A stretch of DNA of 64,000 bases from Lichtheimia corymbifera B2541 (taxonomy: Eukaryota; Mucoromycota; Mucoromycetes; Mucorales; Lichtheimiaceae), in NCBI GenBank assembly GCA_000697475.1, contig JNEU01001006.1, positions 310,001 to 374,000 on the forward strand, in the 5' to 3' direction. Made by a program: the position numbers and the translations under genes. The number at the start of each line of letters is the position of its first letter. Position 1 is the first letter of the stretch. The notes under the pieces are model-generated. The model worked only from the letters and a program-made list of their open reading frames with translations. It was not told where the DNA came from and did no database searches. Shown one piece after another: positions 1 to 15,384 of this stretch.

Positions 1-718
1 TCTACTGGGATATCACCTACACCGCGAAAATACCATCATGGTATGTAAGAAGACGGTAACAAAGGAATGGCTTTTATAATGCTGACGTATATATTCGTAT
101 ACATAGCTCGACTGGTGGGTGAAAATATGATGCTTGTTGCACTTGGATATGGACCTGAACATCAAGGAAGCAACGACATTGATTTGCTCGACATGACAAC
201 CTGGACATGGGTATCCGAATATGTTCCCAATCTCCCTTGGCTTGAACAACAAAAGTCTGACAACAACACCTCCACCAACCAAAACGCACAATATCTTCCA
301 CCATCCACCACTGCAGCTTCTCCGGTATCCACAAAGTTAATAAGCAATAGCGAGACTGACAACCCACATTCTCCAATCACACCAACAGCTGGTACTGATC
401 AACGAGGTTTGTGTATATGCACATGTGTGTAATGTTGTATTTATATTGATCGTTTGAAATGATGGATGCATAGATGACCAAGAAGAAAAGAAATCGCATA
501 TGCAAGCTGGGGTTATTGCTGGTGCTATTAGTGCAGGCGTGGTCGTAGTATGTCGAATGAATGGCTTGCACGTGTGTCCATGTACAAAGTAGAGCTGATG
601 TATATATATAGGTTGGTGGGGGAATCTTTCTTGCTCTCACGTTTGTCGTTATGCGGCGTCGACGTCAATCTCGAGATATTTCTTCTTCAAGCCGCTTCCA
701 GAAGCCAAATCAAAAGGA

Positions 719-737
<19 letters not shown>
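1..737 (+). CDS. Kelch-repeat single-pass membrane protein, 3' part
   Basis: The 5' end lies outside the window. Exons 1-40, 107-406, 474-544 and 612-737 join in frame. The first two give a kelch blade: P-R--H-A-LV, a hydrophobic run ending in GYG, then ND-DLLD-TTWTW. A Ser/Thr/Pro-rich linker follows, then a membrane span (AGVIAGAISAGVVVV and GGGIFLALTFVVM) and a short basic tail beginning RRRRQ. Such kelch/galactose-oxidase-like proteins with one C-terminal span are common in Mucoromycota; the propeller is presumably extracellular or lumenal, but the ligand is unknown. The coding region ends inside the 3' end of the convergent phosphatase gene (19 bp shared). The family call is firm, the function is not. 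Confidence 0.75.
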
Positions 738-1592
<855 letters not shown>

Positions 1593-1991
1593 GTTGAGAA
1601 GGGTGTAAAAGTGTTGTGTGTTGAAGAAAAGAATACCCAGCTTCGAAATGAAATGATGAGCCAGCAGTGCGCGTTTTGACGCATTCTACCGCCCCAGATT
1701 ATAAGCGTGTCCCCCTACCCATCAATGTAGTATCCTTTGCATTACTTCAACACTGCAATCAATAAACGTATCAGATTAAAGCTTTATCATCTTCCACTCT
1801 ATCTAGCTCTGAACTGCTGTTATCAATGTGTTGTCATCCACAAGCCCATAGATGTAATAATATCCATTGTCGTTCAAGAGATAAGGTGGGGTAGCAATGT
1901 ATTGATCTTGTGAAAAGACGACACAAATAGAAAACTATACACAAAAGGGAAAAGAGCGAGGAAGTCTATCGTTTCTTTTATGGCCAATGCT
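1593..1991. other. Intergenic, Siw14 5' side to Tim9 3' side
   Basis: About 400 bp between two minus-strand genes. It must hold the siw14 promoter and the tim9 3' UTR. I see no ORF with family features, no tRNA-like fold and no repeat here. Confidence 0.6.
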
Positions 1992-2446
1992 TTACTTGGA
2001 ACCAGGAGGAGTCATCTATAGAATCGTTATAAGTATTCCCATCCATCCCACTGTATATGCAACTTGTTACCTGTTGGCTAAGTTCGGCAAAGCGAGCACC
2101 AACGCGTTCAGAGTGCTTCAAGAACTTGTCAGCACACTTGTTGATACAAGTTTCCTATATAGCACATCCACTTGTCAATCCACATGCTATCTTTTTGTTG
2201 TCACACGAATACAAACCTCCTTGCCAGTGACGCTCTTGGTAGTGAAGTCCTCAGCACAGTCTTCGAAACAACGCTGAACAAGGTTGGTGTAGAGTCTGAC
2301 GAAATCCTTCATCTACAAGGTCGAATGGTTGTTGTTGCATGTCAGATCGTGCAAAGTCTAGTGTCAATGTGGGTTCCAACCTGCTTGTGCTCAATCATGG
2401 CGGCGATCTGAGCCTGTTCGGCTTGGTTGTAGCGAGTGAAGTCCAT
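1992..2446 (-). CDS. tim9: Mitochondrial small Tim chaperone Tim9
   Basis: Four exons (2381-2446, 2217-2312, 2071-2154, 1992-2015) encode 89 aa, the normal Tim9 size. The protein starts [11 protein letters not shown] and carries the twin CX3C signature (CFEDC and CINKC), followed by [16 protein letters not shown], which is diagnostic of Tim9 rather than Tim8/10/13. Tim9 pairs with Tim10 in a hexameric chaperone of the intermembrane space that escorts carrier proteins to the TIM22 complex; the four cysteines form two disulfides. The last exon adds only MTPPGSK. All introns are GT-AG and the exon phases are clean. No close functional partner lies next to it. Confidence 0.93.
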
Positions 2447-3577
2447 GCTGAAGAGTAGTAGTAGTGGTGTGGTTGGGTGTTAAGAGGGAGCTGCCACAAG
2501 TGTCAATGACCAGCATTTCAAAAACAAGTTCATCCCAGTCACACGACACACCCATTTGCTTGAATTAGTTGTCAGTCTATGAGAACCATGCAATTAGCAA
2601 AGCCCAAATATTATATAGACTACATTATTCATGATACTATAAAGCTCTATCATTCACATTATGATAAGCATACACTGAAAGGATGCTTCATATGCGTAGC
2701 TTCATAATCCACTTCACATGTCACGTGGCAGATCGGCATTAGCCTACTTGAATGAATGAGGTACAAAAGACGACGCTCATACTTGGATAATTATAGTAAC
2801 ATCTCAAGTCCATACGACTGCAATGATTATTTGAATGCTAGTGGGATCCCCACAACAACATGATGACAAATCAATTCACCGCCATATTCAAGGAGCAGTC
2901 GCTAGTCGTGATGATACTATTTTCAGTACAGAGCACCTTGTTCCCTTGTCCTTAAAATATTGCAGCACAAGCATCGTGATTCCGCGGTTTGCTTTTAGGA
3001 GTACATATCCATCAAGGTTCTTATCGATTACTCCATCCTATCAGAGGCACGATAAAGTTAGAGGTGCACACCAACAAAGCCCAACAATGTGGACTGATTC
3101 GCTGATCCACCTTCGATAGGTATTAGGAGAGGACATCAAATTCACATGCACATATAGGAAGATTATTATCACCGAGGATCAGCTTATCTCTCCTCGACAA
3201 TCCTTTCATATAGCGTTTATTCCGTCGTATGTACAGGCATGCATACGTATAATAATAGTAGCTAGTAGTAGTATTGAGCGGCGTTGTCGTGTATTGAACA
3301 TTGGTTACATAATAAACTAATATACAGCGTGTAATAATACAAGAGGTGTATCGTTTATTGTGTGGTATGAAATATTATATATCATAGGGTAGGTGATCAA
3401 TGATGCAGGCTTTGCTTGCTAAAGAGGTCGTAGAGAATGCCTCGCTTTACCAGGATCAAGCATGTTACACACTACGATTTGAACGACGTGCCACTTTGGC
3501 AGGTCCGCGGATCCACCCCGCTTTTAATGTGGCGGGTGCATTTTCCGCGGAATCACTCTTTTGACGTTAATGCATGA
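2447..3577. other. Long divergent intergenic region tim9/gfa1
   Basis: About 1.1 kb between the divergently transcribed tim9 and gfa1. AT-rich with short tandem TAG/TAA runs near 3245-3275. No ORF shows protein-family features. Promoters for both genes must lie here. Confidence 0.6.
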
Positions 3578-3585
3578 TATAAAAG
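3578..3585 (+). promoter_or_regulatory. TATA box upstream of gfa1
   Basis: TATAAAAG lies 56 bp before the gfa1 start codon, at a position and with a sequence typical of a core promoter TATA element. GC-rich blocks (CCGCGG-type) lie just upstream at about 3505-3550. Confidence 0.55.
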
Positions 3586-3640
3586 GCGTTGTTGCTAGGT
3601 CACCACTTTGGCATCGTTCAACCCTTTCAATCGTTTTGCC

Positions 3641-6108
<2,468 letters not shown>

Positions 6109-6592
6109 AATGCAATATAGGCTTTATCTTTATACTAATAAAGCAGTGTGAATGTGATGGAATTAAAGAATGCGGGATGAGTCTTTTGATTTGCATGAAT
6201 AAAGCGACTGATTTGGTAGGAGCTTCTTTTGTAAGGTGACACACGATATGCACAGCCGATTCAATCCAGTCAAAAGGAAGCCCATCGGCGATAATTCCTC
6301 CTTTGCTCACGCTTCAAGCTTGTGTTTTTATCTTTTCTTCTCTCTCCCTCTTTTCTACTGCGAGACAACAACAACAACAGTAACTGGTGTTGTTATTCAA
6401 TCAAGCAGTATAAACTATTATTACCTACTACTATATACATATACCCACACTCACGCACTCTCACACTCACTCACAGCCTACTCTCTCCTCTCCTTTCTCG
6501 CTACACTACTTTATTCACACAGCTCTCATTGCAACAGCGAGTTACAACAACCCACCAACCACCACCACCAATTATGCATTAACCCCGTTACA
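6109..6592. other. gfa1 3' UTR and atg13 promoter/5' UTR
   Basis: About 480 bp. The part from about 6330 on is pyrimidine-rich with ACTC/CACT runs (near 6445-6475), typical of a fungal promoter and leader. An open frame extends upstream of the atg13 ATG but lacks conserved sequence. A possible poly(A) signal (AATAAA) lies near 6199. Confidence 0.5.
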
Positions 6593-9583
6593 ATGAGCAT
6601 ACCCGGCATTCCATCCGCATCCACAGCGAGCAACAACACTTCTACTACTACAGCTGGACAGCAGACATCGATCACTCCATCACCACGTTCTTATCAATCG
6701 CCCCCACCAAACACTCCCACCGGTCCTTCGTCATCGTCCAGCACACGAAATAAACTAGAGCAAATAATACAAGTAGGTGCATGCATGCACAGCGCGTGTT
6801 GACTAGCAACTCACTCTATCATCCAGAACTTTTACACCAAGACAGCCCAGGTCATTATACAAGCCCGTGTTCAATCCTCTTTGACAGCAAGTGGAAGAAG
6901 AAGAAGAAGTAGCACGAGTAGCACAGCATCCATTGATCGCAAGAGCAAGCTTAATCGATGGGTGAGTAGTAGTATTATATCATGGGACCCATTCTAATGC
7001 ATGTTGCATACATAGTTCAACTTGGCAACGTCCGAATCATTACGAGATGAGCTCAAGTATTGGCAGGTGCGTGCAACACAAGCCATGGATGAGGAACCTC
7101 CACCGTTGATCCTTGATATCTATCTCGATGTATCCCGACTCACATCCAGTCAGATCTTGGTTCTGGCATATGACCGGTCACGAAGATTAGACATATCAGA
7201 TTCAACCAAACGTATCTTGTTGGAACGATGGACACTATCACTAAGGTAACAACAAGGTTGCAAACAACGACTAAGCCAGAAGTGTTCATGCTTTTTTTTC
7301 TTTCTCTGTTGTAGACATCCATTACCCACGTTTTCAGTGGACCTACCCAATTTATACAAACGATCCATTGTCTTTTTCAGAGCCCTTTACACTTATATCC
7401 GGCTGTTGCCATGCCATGACTTATATCGACGACTACAGCAATACGGAGCATCAGATGCATTGGATATTGGCTATCGAATGTCAGCAGATCCCTTGGAAGC
7501 ACATACCACGGATGAAGAAGTAGATCTAGGTAAAGCGTTATCGGGTGGGAATATATATTATGCTCGTATCTAAAGACTACTATTATTATAGACATGTCTA
7601 TATTGGAAGGTGCTGACGACCTACGAAGATACGAATTTTCTGATATTGTCACGCCTTTGGGGTACGTATGTGTGTTATTATTGGATCATTTACCGTTCAT
7701 CTGCCACTCACTTTTGTACCACATGTGATAACAGCTCATTTAAGCTTCAAGTGCAATATCGCAACGTCTGTGATTTTTGTGTGGAGGATTCAGAAAGGGA
7801 TTTGAGCGCACGGATGATCGGCATAGATGAGCACTTTTTTACACCTACAGTGGAACGACATCGACAAGAACAAGTACGGCATGAAGAGGTAAAGTCGCAT
7901 CGATATTAAAAAACGTGTTCGCTTACACTCATCATTTATATTAGACTTCTCGACCATCATCCAGGCAAATGAGTGATTTTCTGGGTTCAAGAGATATAAT
8001 ACAACGACAACAACGGCCGCGACAACCGAGCGTGGGATTACGTGATTTATCAGATGGGATGGTTATACGAGGAAGCGAGCAATTTCCACCAACAACTGAC
8101 ATGATAAGGCGTGTATCAGCACCGCATATATCTCCCTTCAAATCCCATTCACTTTCATCCTCTCCACAGGCGGCAGAATACTATGGTAAGTCGATAAAGC
8201 ATTACAAAGGGGTATGTTAATAACATGTTATTATGGTTTCAGGTGGGAGAGGAGCACAAGGATTGTCAGCCGATAGGACACAGCAGCATCATCAAGGTGG
8301 ATCAGCACCTGCTCGTACCAAGATTGAATTTTCTTCAAGCTTTGACAAGATTCGCGACCGCACAACCCCCACTAGTCCGATGACAAGACGATGGTCTCGA
8401 ACAAGTGATCATAGCCTTATCCCGTTTGTGAGTATATATTGAGACGTCGTCCATGTCATTTTATTGATTCCAAATTTCTATATCTTAGGACACTGAAGAT
8501 GCCAGTCTAAGAGAATTTGTACAGCAATTGACAACAAACAAGTCCATCGAACTCAAGATGTTTCAAAAATACGACACGGCGATGGCAGACAGTGCCAACC
8601 TGTCACCAACATCAGAAACAAGCAGCAGTCTGGGCTCAATATACAGGTCAAAAAAGGCACTCTCCCATTTTCGAGCATTGAAAGAGACCAATACCACATT
8701 ATCCGAGTCCATGTCTTCGAGTATGATGGGTCGATCCTCAGCTGCTGAGCGTGGTGAAGGTGCAGGACATTCATTTGGATCGTCTACTTCATCCACAGGT
8801 CGCTCCTATCTTCCTGTGGTGCCCTCACCGCTTCATACCGAGAACACAAATGTCACCACGACAACATCCAAGCCAATGCATATTCCATCATCTCATGGTA
8901 CTCAGTATCGTTCAACAGATGGAGAAAGACAAGGAGGAGGACGAGAAGTTGTCAGCTCAGCAGTGTATGGTACACCATCATCCAATACCAGCAGACATCA
9001 AAGTACTCCTGAAGATGATCAGAGGTATCCTGCATTTTCAACGTATCCACAGGATCGACATCATGATGAAATGCGACGTCTGTGCACAGTGGAACAACAC
9101 CCACATCATGATGGCAATAACAGCAAACAACATTGCAATGATCCACCACCACCAACCCCTTCATCACCCAAACGTCCTGAAAGTGTCACCAGCATAACCA
9201 CAGGTGGACATCGCACAAGCATTGTGGATGATGATGATTCGCTTGTATTTAAAATGAGTGAATTGAGTGGGGAACAGCAACAGCAGCAGCAAATACAGCC
9301 ACCACGACCCTTGCTTGAAGATGAAACATTCGGACCCTTAACGGAAGCAGCGACTCGAGATTATGCACGACGTCTTGGAATCAACACCGATCTTGTTGGC
9401 TCGCATCCTGTCAATAGTAGTAGCACGAGCATCCCACCCCAAAGTCCCATGGCAACAGTAGTTGAAGAAGAGGAAAAGAGCACAACAGCAACAAGTAGTA
9501 GCAGTACAAGCAGCAGCAGTAACATTAAACATCACCAACAACAACAACAGCATCATCACCATCATCACCATCATATATTTTGA
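6593..9583 (+). CDS. atg13: Autophagy regulator Atg13
   Basis: Nine exons (6593-6772, 6827-6961, 7016-7245, 7315-7529, 7592-7661, 7735-7888, 7945-8185, 8243-8427, 8489-9583) give 834 aa. After a Ser/Thr-rich start comes the HORMA fold of fungal Atg13: KLEQIIQNFYTKTAQVIIQAR, FNLATSES, PPLILDIYLDVS, LERWTLSLR, YKRSIVFFRALYTYIRLLPCHDLYR, and a late strand with YRNVCDFCVEDSE. The C-terminal half is low-complexity and Ser-rich, as expected for the disordered, TOR-phosphorylated region that binds Atg1 and Atg17; it ends in Gln/His runs. Atg13 activates the Atg1 kinase at the start of autophagosome formation. Only 86 bp separate its stop from the next start codon. Atg8 lies about 7 kb downstream on the same strand. 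Confidence 0.88.
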
Positions 9584-9669
9584 TCCATTCACACACACAC
9601 ACACTCTCTCTCTCTCTCCTTTATTTCATCCAATAAACAGCTCTTTGTAAAACTATTCCTTTTCCCCCT
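9584..9669. repeat. CA/CT microsatellite between atg13 and wc-2
   Basis: The 86-bp gap holds a CA run followed by a CT run (about 9589-9620). It is the whole intergenic space between two co-directional genes, so the wc-2 promoter probably lies within atg13 coding sequence, or this gap is its core promoter. Confidence 0.7.
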
Positions 9670-10730
9670 ATGGCTTCCACAGATATACTTTCAAAAGCAC
9701 CCATCAAAGTTGGCGAGTTTACACGACGTAAAAACTGGAGTCAGAGTATCCTTGACGAATTGCGAGATTGGATGCATGTGCTTGAATCAGACTACAGCAT
9801 AATCTACGGGTCTCCTGCCTCGAGCGAATGCTTTGGATACAGTGCTTCTGAAATGACGGGCCATCTCATGACCGAGTTCATTCATGTGGACGACCGAGAC
9901 TCTTTTGCACGTGCGTTTCTCGCAGCACGCGATACCATGGAACCTTTTCGAGCGCAATATCGGATGCATACCAAGGGCGACGAATATGTCATTGTTGAGA
10001 CCACAGGCCATTTCCATAAGGGAAGCTTCTTTGGCAGTGCACGCGTGTTACCAGTGGATGCGACGAATGCTATGGAATCATTTTTGGACTTGAGAATGGA
10101 ACATGAAGCTCTTCAACAACGCTTACGACAACTCAAGCAGCAGCAACAACAGCAACAACAGCAGGAGCTTCAAGAGGAAGACGATCAACAACAACAGCAG
10201 CAGGTTGGATCACCCAATGTATATGCACCAGGCGGCATAGGAGGAGTCAGTGTATCCGATAGTGTATCCTTGTTCACAGGTTTACACTTTGAAGCGGGTG
10301 AACGGGCACGAGGTATCTCCATGGGTGATATGAGCCAAAGCGAACTCTTCCAAGTGGCCAGTAATCCTCCTCCTCCTCCAACCATTGTTCAAAGACCCAA
10401 CATCATTATTACGCAACAACGCAATAATAACAAAAAGGTAAGAAAGGGGGAATGGGATATGGGATGATGATGATGACTCATTGCCACATGGGCATATAAA
10501 AGAAACGTATCGAGGCTGAACAGCAGCAGCAACAACAACAACGCATTTGCACGGAATGCCAGACAACGGATTCTCCCGAGTGGCGTAAAGGACCCATGGG
10601 ATCAAAAACGTGAGTCATCTTCATGCACATGCAATTCAAATGTCACAAATTAATCTGCGGCATTCTCATATGTTGTAGGCTGTGCAATGCATGTGGGTTA
10701 CGGTGGTCAAAGACACAAAAGAAACAATGA
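9670..10730 (+). CDS. wc-2: White collar-2-like PAS/GATA photoresponse regulator
   Basis: Three exons (9670-10437, 10503-10609, 10679-10730) encode 308 aa. Residues about 35-130 form a PAS domain (YSIIYGSPASSECFGY, EMTGHLMTEFIHVDDRDSF, a pattern close to fungal WC-2). A Gln-rich linker follows. The C-terminus is one GATA-type finger, CTECQTTDSPEWRKGPMGSK then LCNACGLRW, i.e. C-X2-C-X18-C-X2-C with the SPEWR-GP signature of WC-2 rather than the TPLWRR type. WC-2 proteins pair with the LOV photoreceptor WC-1 and bind light-response promoters; Mucorales carry several copies. No flavin-binding LOV Cys motif is present, as expected for the partner subunit. The ATG is set by the preceding intergenic microsatellite. 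Confidence 0.88.
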
Positions 10731-10783
10731 TTTCCCCATTGCTAGTAGTAGTAGTAAACAATGAATAGCAGATTTCTTTACGC

Positions 10784-11683
10784 TCAAACATCAATAACAC
10801 GCTTTATTCGGTGACATGTATTCAAATGCTCTCCACGATACTTGATTAGATATTGACCATGCTCCTTGAATGTCACAGTCTTATTGACAGGACAGCCCTA
10901 TAAAATACTATCAATATAAACATGTTGTTGACAAAGCATAAAAGTTTGCAAATGTACCTTTGGGTGATTAGCACACTTATAGTAGATGCTCTTTGTTCCT
11001 GATGCCTTGTGAACAGTATTGCCATTGTTTTTCCACAAGTAGTCATCATGATACGGAAAGTCGCGGGTTTCGACCGTCTTTGTCACCGCCTGCATTTTTT
11101 GCCGTCGTCGTCGGCGTTTGGCATGCACAAGAGATGCTGTGGAAGGCGTGGTGGTTGCTGCCGATGATTGGCCAGGCTTAGTTGAATTCGCTAGTGATGA
11201 TGATGATGATGCAGAAGAGGAGGATGATGATGATGGTTTGTCTGCCACAATAACAGCATGGTGGCTAGTGGTTGGGGGCGATGGTGGGTAGTATTGCGAT
11301 GAATGGCTTTGCGTAGGAGAGGTAGGAGATACACTTTGTTGCTGTAGATCGGGAGAAGGCGTTCTAATATTAACAGGAGGATGCAAAGGTGATGATGATG
11401 TTGTGGGTTGTTGTCGCAATGCTGGTGGGTGGATCATGGAAGATGGTGGTGATGATGATGATGATGAACAACAAGAGGATGGATGCTGCTTTTGCAACAT
11501 GTAATCAATTTGCTTGCTACGCAATTTGATTTCTTCTGTTCGTCGACGATCTTCTTCCACTTTGCTTAAAAGGATCAATTCAAGCAGATCAGGCTTCTCG
11601 GTATATTTCGTGAGAATGTCATTGAGTGAGATAGGTTGTGGTGGTGGCAATGTTGGAGCAATATCTGCAGGAGGTGTATTCAT
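10784..11683 (-). CDS. WRKY/GCM1-like zinc-finger protein
   Basis: Two exons (10958-11683, 10784-10897) give 279 aa from the second in-frame ATG; a further ATG at 11740 would add 19 residues without conserved sequence. The N-terminus has a coiled-coil-like segment (SLNDILTKYTEKPDLLELI, then KVEEDRRRTEEIKLRSKQID). The middle is Ser/Pro/Gln-rich, then comes a basic patch KRRRRRQK. The C-terminus reads DYLWKNNGNTVHK, SIYYKC, GCPVNKTVTF and GEHLNTC. This order (aromatic strand with Trp-Lys, YYKC, GCPV-K-V, H-X3-C) matches the WRKY-GCM1 zinc-finger superfamily with a degenerate WRKYGQK heptad. A DNA-binding role in the nucleus is inferred. It converges with wc-2; the stops are 53 bp apart. Confidence 0.7.
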
Positions 11684-12612
11684 TTTTGTTGTTGAAAGAA
11701 AGAAAAGAGTAACAGACATGTCTTTTTTCTTGCATGACATGTGTGTTATAGGCCAAGTCGGATGATCACATGGCCTATGAGTGGGTGATTTCCCCGCATT
11801 TCTTTTCTTCCGATGTGGGGGTGCAAAAGTATAGCGTAGTATTCCATTCTCACGGGGTTTTCAAAACTGAATTACCGAGCGGGACTTGATCATTCGACAG
11901 CTTCCTTTGAAAGGTGCATCGGTCAAAGACATTAAAAAGCTTAACATTAGAATTCTACGTCTGCGATAGATGATTTTCTACCTTATGAAACAACGACTGG
12001 TGCCATCCCAGTAATCCGAAACACCAGTTATACCCCATTTTCAAAACCCCACATGAAAGACACGGTAATGTGGTAAGGAGTCCACCTGCTGTCAGGCTCA
12101 AGTATTCCGACTTGTTCCGTGCCCTGAAGCTCGTGTTTGATTTGCCCCCCGCTTACCCACTCTTTCTCTTTCTGTACACTTGTCGGGCTGGACAATCTTG
12201 GAAAAACACCCTCGGAAACCCACTCTATTCCGAATCATACACATTGGGTTCATGTGTGTAATAAGATTTCATGGTTGATTTTCAACGTAATTAGTTGACT
12301 TTTTTTTTCACCCTTCTTCACATCTTCCCTTGCACATGGCATTGACATGTATAACTCGGTTTGACATGCTTGCATTCTTCGGAACAGCTCCTTTATCTAT
12401 CATTGTACCACCAACCACAGACATCTATTTACCTTGACCCCTCATGGAAGTTAAAAATACTGTTCCTTTAGTGGCAATGAAAATGTTTTGGGGGATCTGT
12501 CGTTTATATATAATCATACAATGGAAAAAAAAATGATGCGTCTAGTACATGAATGGGAAGCAGTGGGGGAAAGTAATATATGCAAAAGGGAAATTGATGC
12601 AACATGATGCGC
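11684..12612. other. Intergenic, WRKY-like promoter side
   Basis: About 930 bp upstream of the WRKY-like gene and downstream of syo1. I see no protein-family ORF, no tRNA and no repeat. Short T and A homopolymers lie near 12300 and 12523. Confidence 0.55.
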
Positions 12613-15384
12613 TTACTGGCGTCTCTCATTGGCCTTATACTTGTTGAATGCAATAAGATTCATCAATGCTTCATCGCTTCTTGACCGTAAATCAAATTCA
12701 CGTCTCCGATCCACTGATTTGACCTATACCGTATACAACCATAGCGTGTCAGTCAGTCATCCACTCCCACTCCCACCCCCACTAAATAATACGCACCATA
12801 GAACGGATGCTAGGAACCACCTTTTTCAGCAAGGGCAAGAAACCACCGCGAACAAATACAGGTTCATCATAATCAAAAGCACAATCGCTGTAGACATCGT
12901 AGATGCAGTTGAGCGTTTCGACAGCAACAGCAGGTGCGGTTTGACGGCTACTGACATTATCAAGGACTTGCATGAAAAAGACACCAATTTCCTAAGCACA
13001 TTAAAGTAAGCACATGGTCCTTTGTGATGCCTATTTCCACCTTTACCTTGTTGACATCAATAGCACCTTGTCTCATAGCAATGGGACCAAGACATCCGAC
13101 AATTTTCACCCGCATTGATACTGAGTTGGTTGCATGGTAAGCACCAAATAGAGATGTAACATCCGAGGCTTCCAGTGGCTAATGAACAAAAGGAAATGAT
13201 TAATCCCTGCATTTTCCGATTTGACCCATTCACTTACAATATCCTGCTGTAAACCACGACCTAATGACCATAAGCAACCAACAATGACTTCGACAACTTC
13301 ATCCCTGCCTTCGCTGGCAGGGGCTGATGCCACTGTATTGGCAAGGTTGAATAGCCAACGCCATGCATGGCATGCATCTGATTTGTGTTCCTTGAACCAA
13401 AACTTGGATGGAATCTCGGCCATAGCAAGTAAAAAGTTGTTGAAGCATTCGAGCGCGCGCTGATGGGTCAACACAAGAGCATCCGTCACAGTGGGTGCAA
13501 TGATTTCTGCAGGGAAGGAAAGTGGCGTAGGGGTGGCAAGGCGAATAAGCTGTGGTGAAATGTCGACAATAAAAGTTCGGAGTACAGGATTGGTACGCAC
13601 AAGCTGGTCATCGACAGTGGCATTTGTGGATGATTGTTGATCAAGTTGAGCGGCTTCTTTCAAATATTCATCGACATTGTCCTCGTTCACTTCTTCCTCA
13701 GGTTCATCCTCGTCAACCATATCCTCATCAGCGTCTTCCCAACCATCCTCTATCAATGAAAATTACACGATGAATATAACAGAACGCTACAATAAAGTAG
13801 TTGAAAAATACCTTCAGAGTCATCCTGAACACAAATATCAGCAAGTAACTCGAGCGAGAGTTGAAGTGTGGATAAACGTTCTTCAACGCTTTGAATGTAA
13901 TGCTAAGATAACCACGTTAGACCACATCACTATCGGAAAATGTCTTTTCTATATTACCTCTTCCTCGGACAAAGGCTGTTTAGGACGAGGGGTGATTTCA
14001 CCGGTTTCTTCATGCTTTGCGACATTCTGGAATAAAAGCATGTCAGCTCTCCGTGGTCATCCGGTTGCTTTTATAGACACTTACTCCACTTGTTACAGCC
14101 GCTGTGGTCTTTGTAGCAGCTTCTTGGATATCATAGTTCAACGATGCAACGAGTACTGGCAAGATCAACTTGTTCAATTCACTAGCACCATCCTGACCTT
14201 CATCCCAAAACTCTGCGACCTGAACGGCATCACGAATGTTGACAAGAATAGCTGTATAAAAAGAAATCAATCGACGTATTCTCATTTCATCTCCTTCTGA
14301 CTTACCACAAGCCAACACACGAACGAGGATCATGTTGGGATCCTGGAATTTGGAAATGATATCGTAAAGCATCTTGATATAGTTGGGGTTGTTTTGGAAT
14401 TCAATGTAGATATCCTTGTTGTTGTCAGTCAAAGTGGTCAAACATTGGCCTTTACAAATAGAATGTGAGACCACATGCATCACATCAAATCGCTCATAGA
14501 ACCACATACCAGCAGCAATAACGACACGTGTAGGAATGCGATCAGCTGAGGACAAGAAGGAAATCAAAAAGGCGATAATGTTGAGACGATTCACTGCCTT
14601 GATATGCTTATCAGATGACTCGCTGTAAGAAACGTTTGCATGAGTGAGTGTCATGATACCCACTTTTCCTCCAAAACCATACCTGATACTCCAGATGATA
14701 TAAATAAAGTTTTCAGCCGTATCCCAAATCGTGCGACGACGTCCTTTATCTTCTTCATCGACAATAGGGGCATCAGTAAGCACTTGATCCAGCGTTTGTG
14801 TGATCTACATCATGATATAGGGTTGAGTTCTCTGAGAATATGAAATGAGGATGCATACATACCTTAGGTAACAATGCAGCAAGAGGAGTGAGGATGTCAC
14901 GTGTATAGTATTCCCTAGCAACCGAAGGATCGACCGCCACGAGATTTCTAGGAACAAGAGATATTAGATGATGGTACATCAAGAACAAAGAGACCATTTC
15001 AACCCTACCTCAAAGCACCCAAGGACTCTTCAAGCACCTCCTGTTGACCATCTGTCAACCTTTCCAGGAGTAGGGGAATAACACCTTTGGACAACAAGAG
15101 TTTGCGGACTGAAGCACCTGCCATGATCAAGTTGGAAACACATGCAGCTGCCCATGCACGTTCACCAGCATCGGGAGAGGTGAGCTGTAATATATGAATC
15201 AGTCGGCAAGATCAAAAGACAAGCGAGATCGTATAAGCTTATTCTATACCTTTTGAACGACAGGAAGAATTTGCTCAGGTTGAGGAGACTGTTGAGCAAT
15301 GCCTTGCTGAAGACCGGCATTGACACGTGCACCGATAGGATTCGAGCGATTCTTGTTGCGGCGTTGGGTCTTTTGCTTTCCCAT
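12613..15384 (-). CDS. syo1: Syo1/HEATR3-type ARM/HEAT ribosomal import adaptor
   Basis: Thirteen exons (15250-15384, 15009-15184, 14863-14947, 14683-14804, 14510-14622, 14306-14449, 14085-14251, 13958-14026, 13812-13902, 13238-13749, 13047-13178, 12797-12991, 12613-12723) join in frame to 683 aa. The basic start (MGKQKTQRRNKNRSNP) is followed by ARM-type repeats: ERAWAAACVSNLI, VRKLLLSKGVIPLLLERL, LEESLGALRNLVAVD. An acidic insert (DADEDMVDEDEPEEEVNED, about residue 340) interrupts the array, and more helices follow. Syo1 (symportin) carries uL18/uL5 with importin into the nucleus for 5S RNP assembly; the acidic loop and basic N-terminus fit that protein. The assignment rests on N-terminal and repeat resemblance. 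Confidence 0.72.
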
